Shown here: positions 43,871 to 51,287 of the stretch, one piece after another
Numbering within the stretch: the stretch's first letter is position 1
Layout: each line of letters starts with the position of its first letter
Source of the DNA: JAEZDR01 sp039811185
GTDB taxonomy: Bacteria > Bacteroidota > Bacteroidia > Chitinophagales > Chitinophagaceae
NCBI GenBank assembly: GCA_039811185.1
Contig: JBDHYF010000002.1
Coordinates: 186,001-250,000, forward strand
Length of the DNA stretch: 64,000 nucleotides
Direction of reading: 5' to 3'
The notes under the pieces: generated by a model
The model's input: the letters and a program-made list of their open reading frames with translations, nothing else
Databases searched by the model: none
What the model was told of the DNA's origin: nothing
Made by a program: the position numbers and the translations under genes

Positions 43871-44040
43871 ACGCCCAATGTTATTTTAATGGTATTTTGG
43901 GCGTTCCCGCCGGTACGGCCATCTGCTTGCAAAAACAGCCTGCACCGGCGGGCCGGGCTTTCCCTCCAAGCCCTCGCCGCCGTTTGCTGCGCTGCACAGC
44001 GGCTGCGGGCTTTCCGTTCAATCCCTAACGCGGCTGCCCG
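43871..44040. repeat. GC-rich structured intergenic repeat element
   Basis: This 170-base noncoding block is much richer in G and C than its surroundings. It contains three direct copies of GGGCKTTCC (43899, 43955 and 44007), two of them as CGGGCTTTCC. ACGCCCAA (43871-43878) pairs with TTGGGCGT (43897-43904), and CCCGCCGGT (43906-43914) pairs with ACCGGCGGG (43944-43952). It ends with AATCCCTAACGCGG. I recall elements of this look (GGGCGTTCCC, CGGGCTTTCC, AATCCCTnACGC) as dispersed repeats in Bacteroidota genomes, but only one copy is in the window and I could not check. Confidence 0.5.
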
Positions 44041-44062
44041 CTGAAAACACATGGCGTTAAAC

Positions 44063-44086
44063 AAAAAAGCCTTCTTGTCGAAGGCC
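44063..44086 (-). terminator. Rho-independent terminator of the deoxyhypusine-synthase-like gene
   Basis: On the minus strand GCCTTC and GAAGGC form a 6-bp stem with a 5-base loop followed by TTTTTT, 6 bases after the stop. Confidence 0.75.
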
Positions 44087-44091
44087 TGAAA

Positions 44092-45066
44092 CTACCATCC
44101 CAACAGCCACGCAAACACCAGCGGAACCACAATGGTGGCGTCGCTTTCAATAATAAACTTTGGCGTATGAATGTCGAGCTTTCCCCATGTTATTTTTTCG
44201 TTGGGGTGCGCACCCGAATACGAGCCGTACGACGTTGTGGAATCGCTTACCTGGCAGAAATAACTCCAGAACGGAATATCAGTCATCTCCAAATCCTGAT
44301 ACATCATCGGTACAACACAAATCGGAAAATCGCCCGCAATGCCGCCACCCACCTGAAAAAATCCAACGCCTTTGCCGCCGGAATTTTCTTTGTACCAGTT
44401 AGACAGCCATACCATATATTCAATTCCACTCTTCATGGTAGAGGCTTTTAGCTCGCCTTTGTACACATAAGAAGCGAAAATGTTTCCCATCGTACTGTCT
44501 TCCCATCCCGGAACAACAATGGGAATATTTTTTTGTGCCGCTGCAATCATCCAACTGTCTTTCGGATCTATTTCATAGTCGTCTTTCATCACTTCGCTCA
44601 GCAGCAGTTTGTACATATATTCATGCGGAAAATAACGTTCGCCTTTCTCATCGGCTTCTTTCCAAATCTTATAAATATGCTTTTGTATTTTTCTGAAAGC
44701 CTCTTCTTCGGGTATGCAGGTATCGGTAACGCGGTTCAGTCCTTTTTCTAACAAATCCCACTCCTCCTGCGGCGTAAGGTCGCGCCAGTTGGGAATGCGC
44801 TGATAGTGGTTATGCGCCACCAGATTCATGATGTCTTCTTCCAAATTGGCGCCAGTACAACTGATGATGTGTATCTTATCCTGTCTGATCATTTCTGCAA
44901 GCGAAACACCTAACTCGGCGGTGCTCATGGCACCTGCAAGCGAAACCAGCATTTTGCCATTTTGGAGCAGATGGGTTTCGTATCCTTTTGCAGCATCCAT
45001 TAAAGCCGCTGCGTTAAAATGGCGGTAGTGATGTTGAATGAACTGTGAAACAGGTCCTTTATTCAT
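44092..45066 (-). CDS. Deoxyhypusine synthase family protein
   Basis: A 324-residue NAD-dependent enzyme of the deoxyhypusine synthase fold, which transfers the aminobutyl group of spermidine. Landmarks are LVSLAGAMSTAELGVSLAEMI, ISCTGANLEEDIMNLVAHN, FFQVGGGIAGDFPI and the C-terminal ITWGKLDI with K296 at the position of the catalytic lysine. Bacteria lack the eukaryotic acceptor eIF5A, and studied bacterial members make homospermidine or related polyamines; the acceptor here is unknown. It is a single gene with a perfect -7 element upstream and a terminator downstream. Confidence 0.88.
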   Translation of the reverse strand: MNKGPVSQFIQHHYRHFNAAALMDAAKGYETHLLQNGKMLVSLAGAMSTAELGVSLAEMIRQDKIHIISCTGANLEEDIMNLVAHNHYQRIPNWRDLTPQEEWDLLEKGLNRVTDTCIPEEEAFRKIQKHIYKIWKEADEKGERYFPHEYMYKLLLSEVMKDDYEIDPKDSWMIAAAQKNIPIVVPGWEDSTMGNIFASYVYKGELKASTMKSGIEYMVWLSNWYKENSGGKGVGFFQVGGGIAGDFPICVVPMMYQDLEMTDIPFWSYFCQVSDSTTSYGSYSGAHPNEKITWGKLDIHTPKFIIESDATIVVPLVFAWLLGW

Positions 45067-45083
45067 AGTAAAAATTTAAGCGG

Positions 45084-45091
45084 CAAAAATA
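45084..45091 (-). promoter_or_regulatory. Promoter -7 element of the deoxyhypusine-synthase-like gene
   Basis: The minus strand reads TATTTTTG, an exact TAnnTTTG match, 17 bases before the ATG. Confidence 0.5.
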
Positions 45092-45107
45092 GCCATTTAT
45101 CAGTGGT

Positions 45108-46391
45108 TCAGCTATCCGGAAACTCAAAGCCGATATCGCTCCGGTAGTACATGCCGTCAAACGAAATTTTTGAAAGCCTTTCTAACGACGCCCGCACGGC
45201 GCCTTGCAAACTTTCAGCGCCCGATGTAACAGCAAGCACACGGCCGCCGTTTGTAACCACATCGGCACCCGACTTTTTTGTGCCGGCATGAAAAACCCGG
45301 CTGCTGCCGCCGGCGGCTTCCTGAAAAGTAATTTTCTTGCCTTTATCGTAGGCAAAAGGATAACCGCCGCTCACCGCCATTATTGTAGCAAAATAGCCGC
45401 TACGGAAAACGATTGTCTGCTGCAAAAGCTTGTTGTTAAAAACGCTGCTCAACAAATCCGTTAAATCGTTTTCGAGCCGCGGTAAAATAACTTCGGTTTC
45501 CGGGTCGCCGAGGCGGCAGTTGTATTCTATTAAATAAGGCTCGTCTTCCACTTTCATCAATCCAAAAAAAATAAAACCTTTGTAATCCATTCCCTCTGCG
45601 GCTATTCCGGAAAGCGTGGGCCGGATAATTTTCTCTTCTGTTTTTTTCAGGAAGGCGTCGGTTACAAAAGGTACGGGACTTACGCATCCCATTCCTCCGG
45701 TGTTGGCGCCGGTGTTGCCTTCGCCTATCGTTTTATAGTCTTTGGCGTGGCCAATTATTTTGTAATTACGGCCGTCGGTCAGCACAAAAACGCTTACTTC
45801 TATGCCTTTTAAAAATGCCTCAACCACAACTTTTTCCGATGCTTTTCCAAACTGCCGGTGCATCAGCATTTGTGTAAAAACACTTTTGGCTTCTTCTGTT
45901 GTATGGCAAACAGAAACGCCTTTACCGGCGGCGAGCCCGTCGGCTTTCAGCACCACCGGTAATGGGTGCGATTGAAGATACTGAAGGCCTTCCTCCACAT
46001 GGATTGCAGTAAATTCCTTGTATGCCGCGGTGGGAATATTGTAGCGCTGCATAAATGCTTTTGAAAAAGCCTTACTGCCTTCGAGCCGGGCAGCGGCGGC
46101 CGATGGGCCAACAAGCAAGGTCTGTCGTAGCGTCGGCTGCGCAGCAAAATAATCTGCAATACCGTTTACCAGCGGTTCTTCAGGGCCAACAACAACCATA
46201 TCAATGGCCTCGCGAACGCAAAACTTTTCAATGGCGGCAAAATCGTTGGGTTCTATGTCAACATTTGTTGCATCCATCGCTGTTCCGGCGTTTCCGGGCG
46301 CCACAAAAACATTTACCACGCAGCTGCTTTCTTTCAGCTTCAAACTAAGTGCGTGCTCTCTTCCACCGGAGCCGATTACCAAAACGTTCAT
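45108..46391 (-). CDS. purD: Phosphoribosylamine-glycine ligase
   Basis: The second-step ATP-grasp enzyme of purine synthesis, 427 residues. The N-terminus MNVLVIGSGGREHALSLKL is diagnostic; ATP-grasp landmarks are VVLKADGLAAGKGV, ANTGGMGCVSPVPF and EYNCRLGDPETEVILPRL. The ATG at 46391 is chosen; a start nine codons earlier lacks family support. No other purine genes are adjacent. Confidence 0.96.
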   Translation of the reverse strand: MNVLVIGSGGREHALSLKLKESSCVVNVFVAPGNAGTAMDATNVDIEPNDFAAIEKFCVREAIDMVVVGPEEPLVNGIADYFAAQPTLRQTLLVGPSAAAARLEGSKAFSKAFMQRYNIPTAAYKEFTAIHVEEGLQYLQSHPLPVVLKADGLAAGKGVSVCHTTEEAKSVFTQMLMHRQFGKASEKVVVEAFLKGIEVSVFVLTDGRNYKIIGHAKDYKTIGEGNTGANTGGMGCVSPVPFVTDAFLKKTEEKIIRPTLSGIAAEGMDYKGFIFFGLMKVEDEPYLIEYNCRLGDPETEVILPRLENDLTDLLSSVFNNKLLQQTIVFRSGYFATIMAVSGGYPFAYDKGKKITFQEAAGGSSRVFHAGTKKSGADVVTNGGRVLAVTSGAESLQGAVRASLERLSKISFDGMYYRSDIGFEFPDS

Positions 46392-46528
46392 ACAAAAAGT
46401 TGTGGTGCGAAATTGCAATAATTGCCGGTTCAGCGCACATTATTTAAGCAGATTGAGATAAATCTGTTTCAATTAGTTTATTTTGAGCCGTATTTTTTTA
46501 ACCCCAGGCTTAAAATAACTCAACAAGT

Positions 46529-48058
46529 ATGAATTCATCTCCAATGCAGGAAGTGTCATCCGCTGCAAAAACAGGCCATCCGAAGGGCTTGTATCTGTTG
46601 TTTTTTACTGAAATGTGGGAGCGCTTCAGCTACTACGGAATGCGCGCAATTTTCGTGTTGTACATGACGAAAATTTTGTTGTTCAGCGATTCCGATGCTT
46701 CCAATATTTATGGTTCGTTTACAGGTTTAGTATACCTGACTCCGCTGCTCGGCGGCTACCTCAGCGACCGGTTTTTAGGCAACCGGCGCAGCATTATAAC
46801 GGGAGGCGTTTTGATGGCTCTGGGTCAGTTCCTTTTATTTGTAAGTGCAAGCACAGAAGGCTCGATGGCCATAACCGCCATGACGGCAGCCCTTACTTTT
46901 CTGATTGTGGGGAATGGATTTTTTAAACCCAACATCAGCACCATGGTAGGCCAACTGTACCCAAAAAACGACAGACGTATCGATTCGGCTTTTACCATCT
47001 TCTACATGGGTATCAACGTGGGCGCCTTCTTCTCGCCATTAATTTGTGGGGCACTTGCCGAAAACGTTCACTACAAATGGGGCTTCCTTGCCGCCTGTGT
47101 GGGAATGATTTTAGGGTTGGTAACCTTCATTTCGCTGAAAGACAAATTGCTTGTAAACATTGAAGACGGCCATCCGATTGGAACCTCGGTGAAGAAGCTG
47201 GATACAAAAAATTTATTTGTGATCATCGGCTCCATTGCGCTGATATTCTTCCTGCTCAACTTTAAACAAATGTTTGGGTCGGATGTGGATTTAATCGGCA
47301 TTTTAATTTACGGATCGATGGTGGTTATGCCGATGATTATTTTACGTGATAAATCGATCACGAAAGAAGAGAGCAGCCGTATTTGGGTAATCATTATTCT
47401 TTCCTTCTTTGTAATCTTTTTCTGGAGCGCATTTGAGCAGGCCGGTGCGAGCTTAACCATTTTTGCCGACCGTCAAACCGATCGTTTTATTGGTGGGTGG
47501 GAGATGCCTGCATCCTGGTTCCAGTCGGTGAATCCCCTTGCAATTATTTCACTTGCACTTGTATTTTCCTGGCTGTGGGGTTTTTTAGGAAAGCGGAATA
47601 TAGAGCCCTCTTCGCCTAAAAAAATGGCCATTGGTTTATTACTTCTGTGTGTGGGTTATATAGTTATTGCTGTAGGCGTTAAGGGAGTAGACAGCGCAGC
47701 CAAAGTGAGCTTATGGTGGCTAATGGCCCTATATGTTTTGCATACAATGGGCGAACTCTGTTTATCGCCTATCGGCCTGTCGATGGTGTCTAAACTGTCT
47801 CCGTTGCGTTTCTCTTCATTGCTGATGGGAACCTGGTTTCTTGCCAACGCCGCCGCCAATAAACTCGCCGGTACATTGAGTGCATTAATTCCTTCCGGCG
47901 CTCAGGAAGCGGGTGCGCCAACCCCGAGTATTTTGGGCTTCCAGATTGTTACCCTATACGACTTCTTTATGGTGTTTATTATTATGACGGGTATTGCTGC
48001 TGTGATACTTTTTGTATTAAGCGGCACATTGCTGAAAATGATGAAGGGAATCCGATAA
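46529..48058 (+). CDS. POT-family proton-dependent oligopeptide transporter
   Basis: A 509-residue major-facilitator transporter for di- and tripeptides. The PTR2 signatures are clear: FFTEMWERFSYYGMRAIFVLYM with the E28-x-x-E31-R32 motif, and FTIFYMGINVGAFFSPLICG. About 12-14 hydrophobic helices fit the bacterial POT topology. It would import peptides made by the many exported peptidases of this window. It is a single gene closed by a strong terminator. Confidence 0.93.
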   Translation: MNSSPMQEVSSAAKTGHPKGLYLLFFTEMWERFSYYGMRAIFVLYMTKILLFSDSDASNIYGSFTGLVYLTPLLGGYLSDRFLGNRRSIITGGVLMALGQFLLFVSASTEGSMAITAMTAALTFLIVGNGFFKPNISTMVGQLYPKNDRRIDSAFTIFYMGINVGAFFSPLICGALAENVHYKWGFLAACVGMILGLVTFISLKDKLLVNIEDGHPIGTSVKKLDTKNLFVIIGSIALIFFLLNFKQMFGSDVDLIGILIYGSMVVMPMIILRDKSITKEESSRIWVIIILSFFVIFFWSAFEQAGASLTIFADRQTDRFIGGWEMPASWFQSVNPLAIISLALVFSWLWGFLGKRNIEPSSPKKMAIGLLLLCVGYIVIAVGVKGVDSAAKVSLWWLMALYVLHTMGELCLSPIGLSMVSKLSPLRFSSLLMGTWFLANAAANKLAGTLSALIPSGAQEAGAPTPSILGFQIVTLYDFFMVFIIMTGIAAVILFVLSGTLLKMMKGIR

Positions 48059-48081
48059 TAAAAGTTTCAGTTGAACAGATC

Positions 48082-48110
48082 AGCCACCCCTCGCCGGGTG
48101 GCTTTTTTTT
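48082..48110 (+). terminator. Rho-independent terminator of the peptide transporter gene
   Basis: AGCCACCC and GGGTGGCT form a perfect 8-bp stem with a 6-base loop, followed by eight T. Confidence 0.88.
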
Positions 48111-48166
48111 AACAGCGAATTTCCGGTTGACGCCGGCTTATATTAGCTGATGTTAAGGGCGAAGGT

Positions 48167-48174
48167 TAATTTTG
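48167..48174 (+). promoter_or_regulatory. Promoter -7 element of the M28 peptidase unit
   Basis: TAATTTTG, an exact TAnnTTTG match, lies 18 bases before ATG 48193. Confidence 0.55.
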
Positions 48175-48192
48175 AAACCAAATTTTACCGGA

Positions 48193-49839
48193 ATGAAAAA
48201 AGTTTGCCTGCTAATTGTGCTTTTCCCGCTGCTAACTTTTGCTCAGCATAAACGGCTGAAACGATCGGAGGTGAGGGCCGACAAACAAACGCTCATTAAT
48301 TTAAAACTTCATGTGGCTTATCTGGCCGACGACCAATTGGAAGGAAGACGCACCGGAACGAAGGGCGAGCTTCTGGCAATGGATTACATAGTCAATCAAT
48401 TTAAAAAGGCAGGGCTTGAGCCGAAAGGCACCCGTGGTTTTGTGCAGGAGTTCACCATTTATGAGGGAAGGTATTTCGATACCGCAGCCACCATTTTTAA
48501 GGTGGACGATGAATATCTAAAGCCGGGAAAAGATTTTTTTCCGCTTGCCTGGAGCGGTGCAAGAGAAGTGGTGTCGGAAGGATCGCCGCCTCTGAATGAG
48601 AAAGGACTCGTGTGGTTCATCAACGTTGCGGACGAGATCGCCTCGAACAAACAGAATCCACATTTCGATATGCTCACAGCATTGAAAAACAAAACCAAGG
48701 CTATTGAGCAGAAGGGGGCAAAAGCAATTGTTTTTTATAACAACTCGGCAAGTGTAGACAACGTTTTGTTCAATCGCTTCGATACCGGCTACACAGCCTC
48801 TTTCCCGGTTTTTTATTTGAGAAAAGATGCTTTTAAAAAATATTTTTCCGACCTCACCGCCATGTACGACCTGAAACTCGCAGCCGACTTTTTTGTTAAG
48901 TCGAGACAAGCCAGAAACGTGGTTGGATACATCAACAATGATGCGCCCACAACCATCGTGGTGGGTGCGCACTACGATCATTTGGGATATGGCGAGGATG
49001 GAAATAGTTTAGACGGCCTCCACGAAATTCATAACGGAGCCGATGACAATGCAAGCGGCACCGCGGCCTTGATTGAACTTGCCCGGATTTTAAAGCTGAA
49101 GGCTCCTAAAAACAATAACTATCTTTTTATCGCTTTCTCCGGAGAAGAGCTCGGTTTATACGGGTCGAAGTACTGGCTCGACAACCGGACGGTTTCGGGC
49201 GATATCAATTACATGATTAACATGGATATGATTGGCCGGTACGATGCGGCGCGGAAACTGACAATTGGCGGCTATGGCACTTCGCCGGTATGGAGCAGTA
49301 TTTTAAGCAGCGAGCTTACATCAGGCCTTGTGGTAAACATCGACAGCTCAGGAGCGGGGCCCAGCGACCATGCCTCTTTTTACCGCAAAGATATTCCGGT
49401 GCTTTTCTTCTTTACCAACTCACACAGCGATTATCATAAAACCACCGACGACGCCGACAAAATCAATTATAACGGCCAGCTTCAAATTGTGAAACTGGTG
49501 AGTAATATTGTTATGCACCCGGCGTCTGCAAACAAACTGGCGTTTTTAAAAACAGCTGAGCAGCAAATGAAGGGCACTGCGTTTAAGGTATCGCTTGGCG
49601 TTATTCCGGATTATGCTTATACAGGAACGGGATTGAGGATCGAGGGCGTGAGTAAAGGGAAAGTTGCGGAACAAGCAGGCCTGAAAGCGGGCGACGTGTT
49701 GCTACAGTTAGGCGAATATAAATTTGTAGATATTCAGTCGTATATGCAGGCGCTGAGCAAGTTTCAGCATGGCGATAAAGCCAAACTGATCATTTCGAGA
49801 GATGGAAAACAGCTAACATTTGATATCGAGTTTCAATGA
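48193..49839 (+). CDS. Exported M28-family zinc aminopeptidase with PDZ domain
   Basis: A 548-residue secreted peptidase with signal peptide MKKVCLLIVLFPLLTFAQ. A protease-associated insert lies at about residues 100-220. The M28 domain carries the co-catalytic zinc residues H260/D262 (GAHYDHLG), D284/D285 (NGADDNASGT), E318/E319 (SGEELGLYG), D345 (NMDMIGR) and H415 (SDYHKTTDD). A C-terminal PDZ domain (about 455-545, with VAEQAGLKAGDVLLQLG) probably steers substrates. The start at 48193 gives the signal peptide. It overlaps the next gene as ATGA. Confidence 0.93.
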   Translation: MKKVCLLIVLFPLLTFAQHKRLKRSEVRADKQTLINLKLHVAYLADDQLEGRRTGTKGELLAMDYIVNQFKKAGLEPKGTRGFVQEFTIYEGRYFDTAATIFKVDDEYLKPGKDFFPLAWSGAREVVSEGSPPLNEKGLVWFINVADEIASNKQNPHFDMLTALKNKTKAIEQKGAKAIVFYNNSASVDNVLFNRFDTGYTASFPVFYLRKDAFKKYFSDLTAMYDLKLAADFFVKSRQARNVVGYINNDAPTTIVVGAHYDHLGYGEDGNSLDGLHEIHNGADDNASGTAALIELARILKLKAPKNNNYLFIAFSGEELGLYGSKYWLDNRTVSGDINYMINMDMIGRYDAARKLTIGGYGTSPVWSSILSSELTSGLVVNIDSSGAGPSDHASFYRKDIPVLFFFTNSHSDYHKTTDDADKINYNGQLQIVKLVSNIVMHPASANKLAFLKTAEQQMKGTAFKVSLGVIPDYAYTGTGLRIEGVSKGKVAEQAGLKAGDVLLQLGEYKFVDIQSYMQALSKFQHGDKAKLIISRDGKQLTFDIEFQ

Positions 49840-50282
49840 GCCAGGTAAAGTCAGTGTTTCGGCTGGATATGACCGAAAGCAGTGAAAACTTTTTTAAAGA
49901 CACGAGGTTTTTGGGCGTATCGGCAGCCATTAAGAGCTATCAGTTTTGCTGGATGCTCAACTACTATCTCGGCTATAATTTCAGGCTGAATCCGAACAAC
50001 CAAATCCGGTTATACCGGAGCAATCGTCATTATTCGTTCAATGTGTATGAAGAGAAGCTTGTGAATGGAAACGAGAGCTTTCTGTACCATAATCATTGCG
50101 ATGGTGAGTTCCTTCTGCCCGAGCTGAATAAAATTGATTTTATCTGGATGATTAAAGGAAAAAATATTCTGGAACAGCAGTATCAAACCATCTTCACCAC
50201 CCTTAAAATGCAAAAGAGCGTGGTGTTGGTGACCAAACTGGAGATTGACAGTTTAAAAAGTAAATCGAACTTACTTTTGTAA
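49836..50282 (+). CDS. IPExxxVDY family protein
   Basis: A 148-residue protein of a small Bacteroidota family named for a conserved IPExxxVDY motif; here it reads LPELNKIDFIWMIKG. The function is unknown. It has no signal peptide or membrane helix and looks like a compact alpha/beta protein. In this window it overlaps the M28 peptidase (ATGA) and precedes a pterin dehydratase by 10 bases. In other Bacteroidota it is often near pyk and ACP genes, which are not seen here. Confidence 0.72.
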   Translation: MSQVKSVFRLDMTESSENFFKDTRFLGVSAAIKSYQFCWMLNYYLGYNFRLNPNNQIRLYRSNRHYSFNVYEEKLVNGNESFLYHNHCDGEFLLPELNKIDFIWMIKGKNILEQQYQTIFTTLKMQKSVVLVTKLEIDSLKSKSNLLL

Positions 50283-50292
50283 AAAGCAGCCT

Positions 50293-50538
50293 ATGTGGAG
50301 TACAAAAGAAAACAGCCTTTACCGCAAATTTAAATTTGCCGACTTCTCAGAAGCCTTTGCTTTTATTTGCCGCGTGGCATTGGAAGCGGAGAAACTCAAT
50401 CATCACCCAAAAATTCTGAACACCTATAATTTGGTGGAGCTTTGGTTGTCTACCCACGACAAAGGTGATGTTGTAACGGAGAAAGACAAGCGCCTTGCAG
50501 AACGGATTGATAAACTGCTTCAGAGTAATGAAAAATGA
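50293..50538 (+). CDS. Pterin-4a-carbinolamine dehydratase-like protein
   Basis: An 81-residue protein with the fold of 4a-hydroxytetrahydrobiopterin dehydratase, which recycles the pterin cofactor of aromatic amino acid hydroxylases. The key histidines are H37-H38-P39 in AEKLNHHPKILNTYNLVELWLSTHDKG (read across its loop), followed by LAERIDKLL at the end. It is somewhat short at the N-terminus compared with 95-105 residues in the family. No phenylalanine hydroxylase gene is nearby. Confidence 0.88.
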   Translation: MWSTKENSLYRKFKFADFSEAFAFICRVALEAEKLNHHPKILNTYNLVELWLSTHDKGDVVTEKDKRLAERIDKLLQSNEK

Positions 50539-50540
50539 AG

Positions 50541-50572
50541 TTTGGCAGCTTAACAACTATCTTTTAATATTG
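50541..50572 (+). promoter_or_regulatory. Promoter of tRNA-Leu(CAA)
   Basis: TTTG (50541-50544), a 20-base spacer and TAATATTG (50565-50572) match the Bacteroidota -33/-7 promoter except for one base. The tRNA begins 11 bases downstream. Confidence 0.6.
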
Positions 50573-50582
50573 CAGCCGCAAT

Positions 50583-50666
50583 GCCCAGATGGCGGAACTG
50601 GTAGACGCGTCAGACTCAAAATCTGGTATCCGCAAGGATGTGCAGGTTCGATTCCTGTTCTGGGCA
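50583..50666 (+). tRNA. tRNA-Leu (anticodon CAA)
   Basis: The 84-base gene folds as a class II tRNA. GCCCAGA at the 5' end pairs with TCTGGGC at the 3' end, followed by the discriminator A. The D arm has GGTAGACGC; the anticodon loop is CTCAAAA between TCAGA and TCTGG, giving anticodon CAA. A long variable arm and the T arm (CAGGTTCGATTCCTG) follow. The 3' CCA is not encoded. Confidence 0.95.
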
Positions 50667-50668
50667 CA

Positions 50669-50695
50669 AAGCAGGCTTTACCGCCTGCTTTTTTT
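50669..50695 (+). terminator. Rho-independent terminator of tRNA-Leu
   Basis: AAGCAGGC and GCCTGCTT form an 8-bp stem with loop TTTACC, followed by a T run of about seven bases. It touches the stop of the convergent nitroreductase gene. Confidence 0.85.
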
Positions 50696-51260
50696 ATGTG
50701 TTTACCCAACTGGTTTTCGTTTTTACATCACTATAGCTCCGGTATGGCGGCAGCGGTTCGCGAATTACGCCAAGGTAAAAAAAGCCGATGAGCACATCGC
50801 CGGCTTCAAGATCAAAGTGCTGCTTCGCCTCGCTTAAATAAGTGATGCCTCCGGTAGAAATATAGCTGCCGTAACCGGCAGCAGTGGCCGTGAGGAACAT
50901 GTTTTCCAGCGCACATCCCATTGCAATCAATTCTTCCTGCTCCGGAAGCTTTTCGGTGTGGCGTTTCATTCCAATGGCAATAACGTGAGAAGCCATTAAG
51001 GGAAAATCGGCAAGTTTTTTCAGCTGTATTTCGCTGGGTTGCGGGTGATGGTGTTGGTAAATATTCACCTGCAAATCCGCAAACGTTTTTAGGCCGTCGC
51101 CCGAAAAAACAGTAAACCGCCAGGGTTCAGTTTTCTTATGGTTGGGGGCCTTATTGGCGTTTTCCAATATTCGCCAAACAATACTGTCGTCAATTTTTTC
51201 GCCCGTAAACTGATGCGGGTACACGCTTCTGCGTTTATTTATGATTTCGTCAATAGTCAT
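50694..51260 (-). CDS. Nitroreductase-family protein
   Basis: A 188-residue FMN-dependent oxidoreductase of the nitroreductase superfamily. The N-terminal IINKRRSVYPHQF contacts the FMN phosphate (RRS), followed by RILENANKAPNHKKTEPWRFTVFSG and, near the end, GYGSYISTGGITYL and IGFFYLG. ATG 51260 is preferred over a GTG two codons upstream. Natural substrates (quinones, nitro compounds, unsaturated carbonyls) cannot be told. It lies 27 bases downstream of the paaZ gene on the same strand. Confidence 0.9.
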   Translation of the reverse strand: MTIDEIINKRRSVYPHQFTGEKIDDSIVWRILENANKAPNHKKTEPWRFTVFSGDGLKTFADLQVNIYQHHHPQPSEIQLKKLADFPLMASHVIAIGMKRHTEKLPEQEELIAMGCALENMFLTATAAGYGSYISTGGITYLSEAKQHFDLEAGDVLIGFFYLGVIREPLPPYRSYSDVKTKTSWVNT

Positions 51261-51287
51261 AGTCACTTTTGCTTTCTATGCGCTGTA

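Noticed and set aside
50583..50700. Integration site for a mobile element at tRNA-Leu
   Set aside because: The tRNA is followed directly by its own terminator and an ordinary nitroreductase gene; no duplicated 3' end of the tRNA was noticed.
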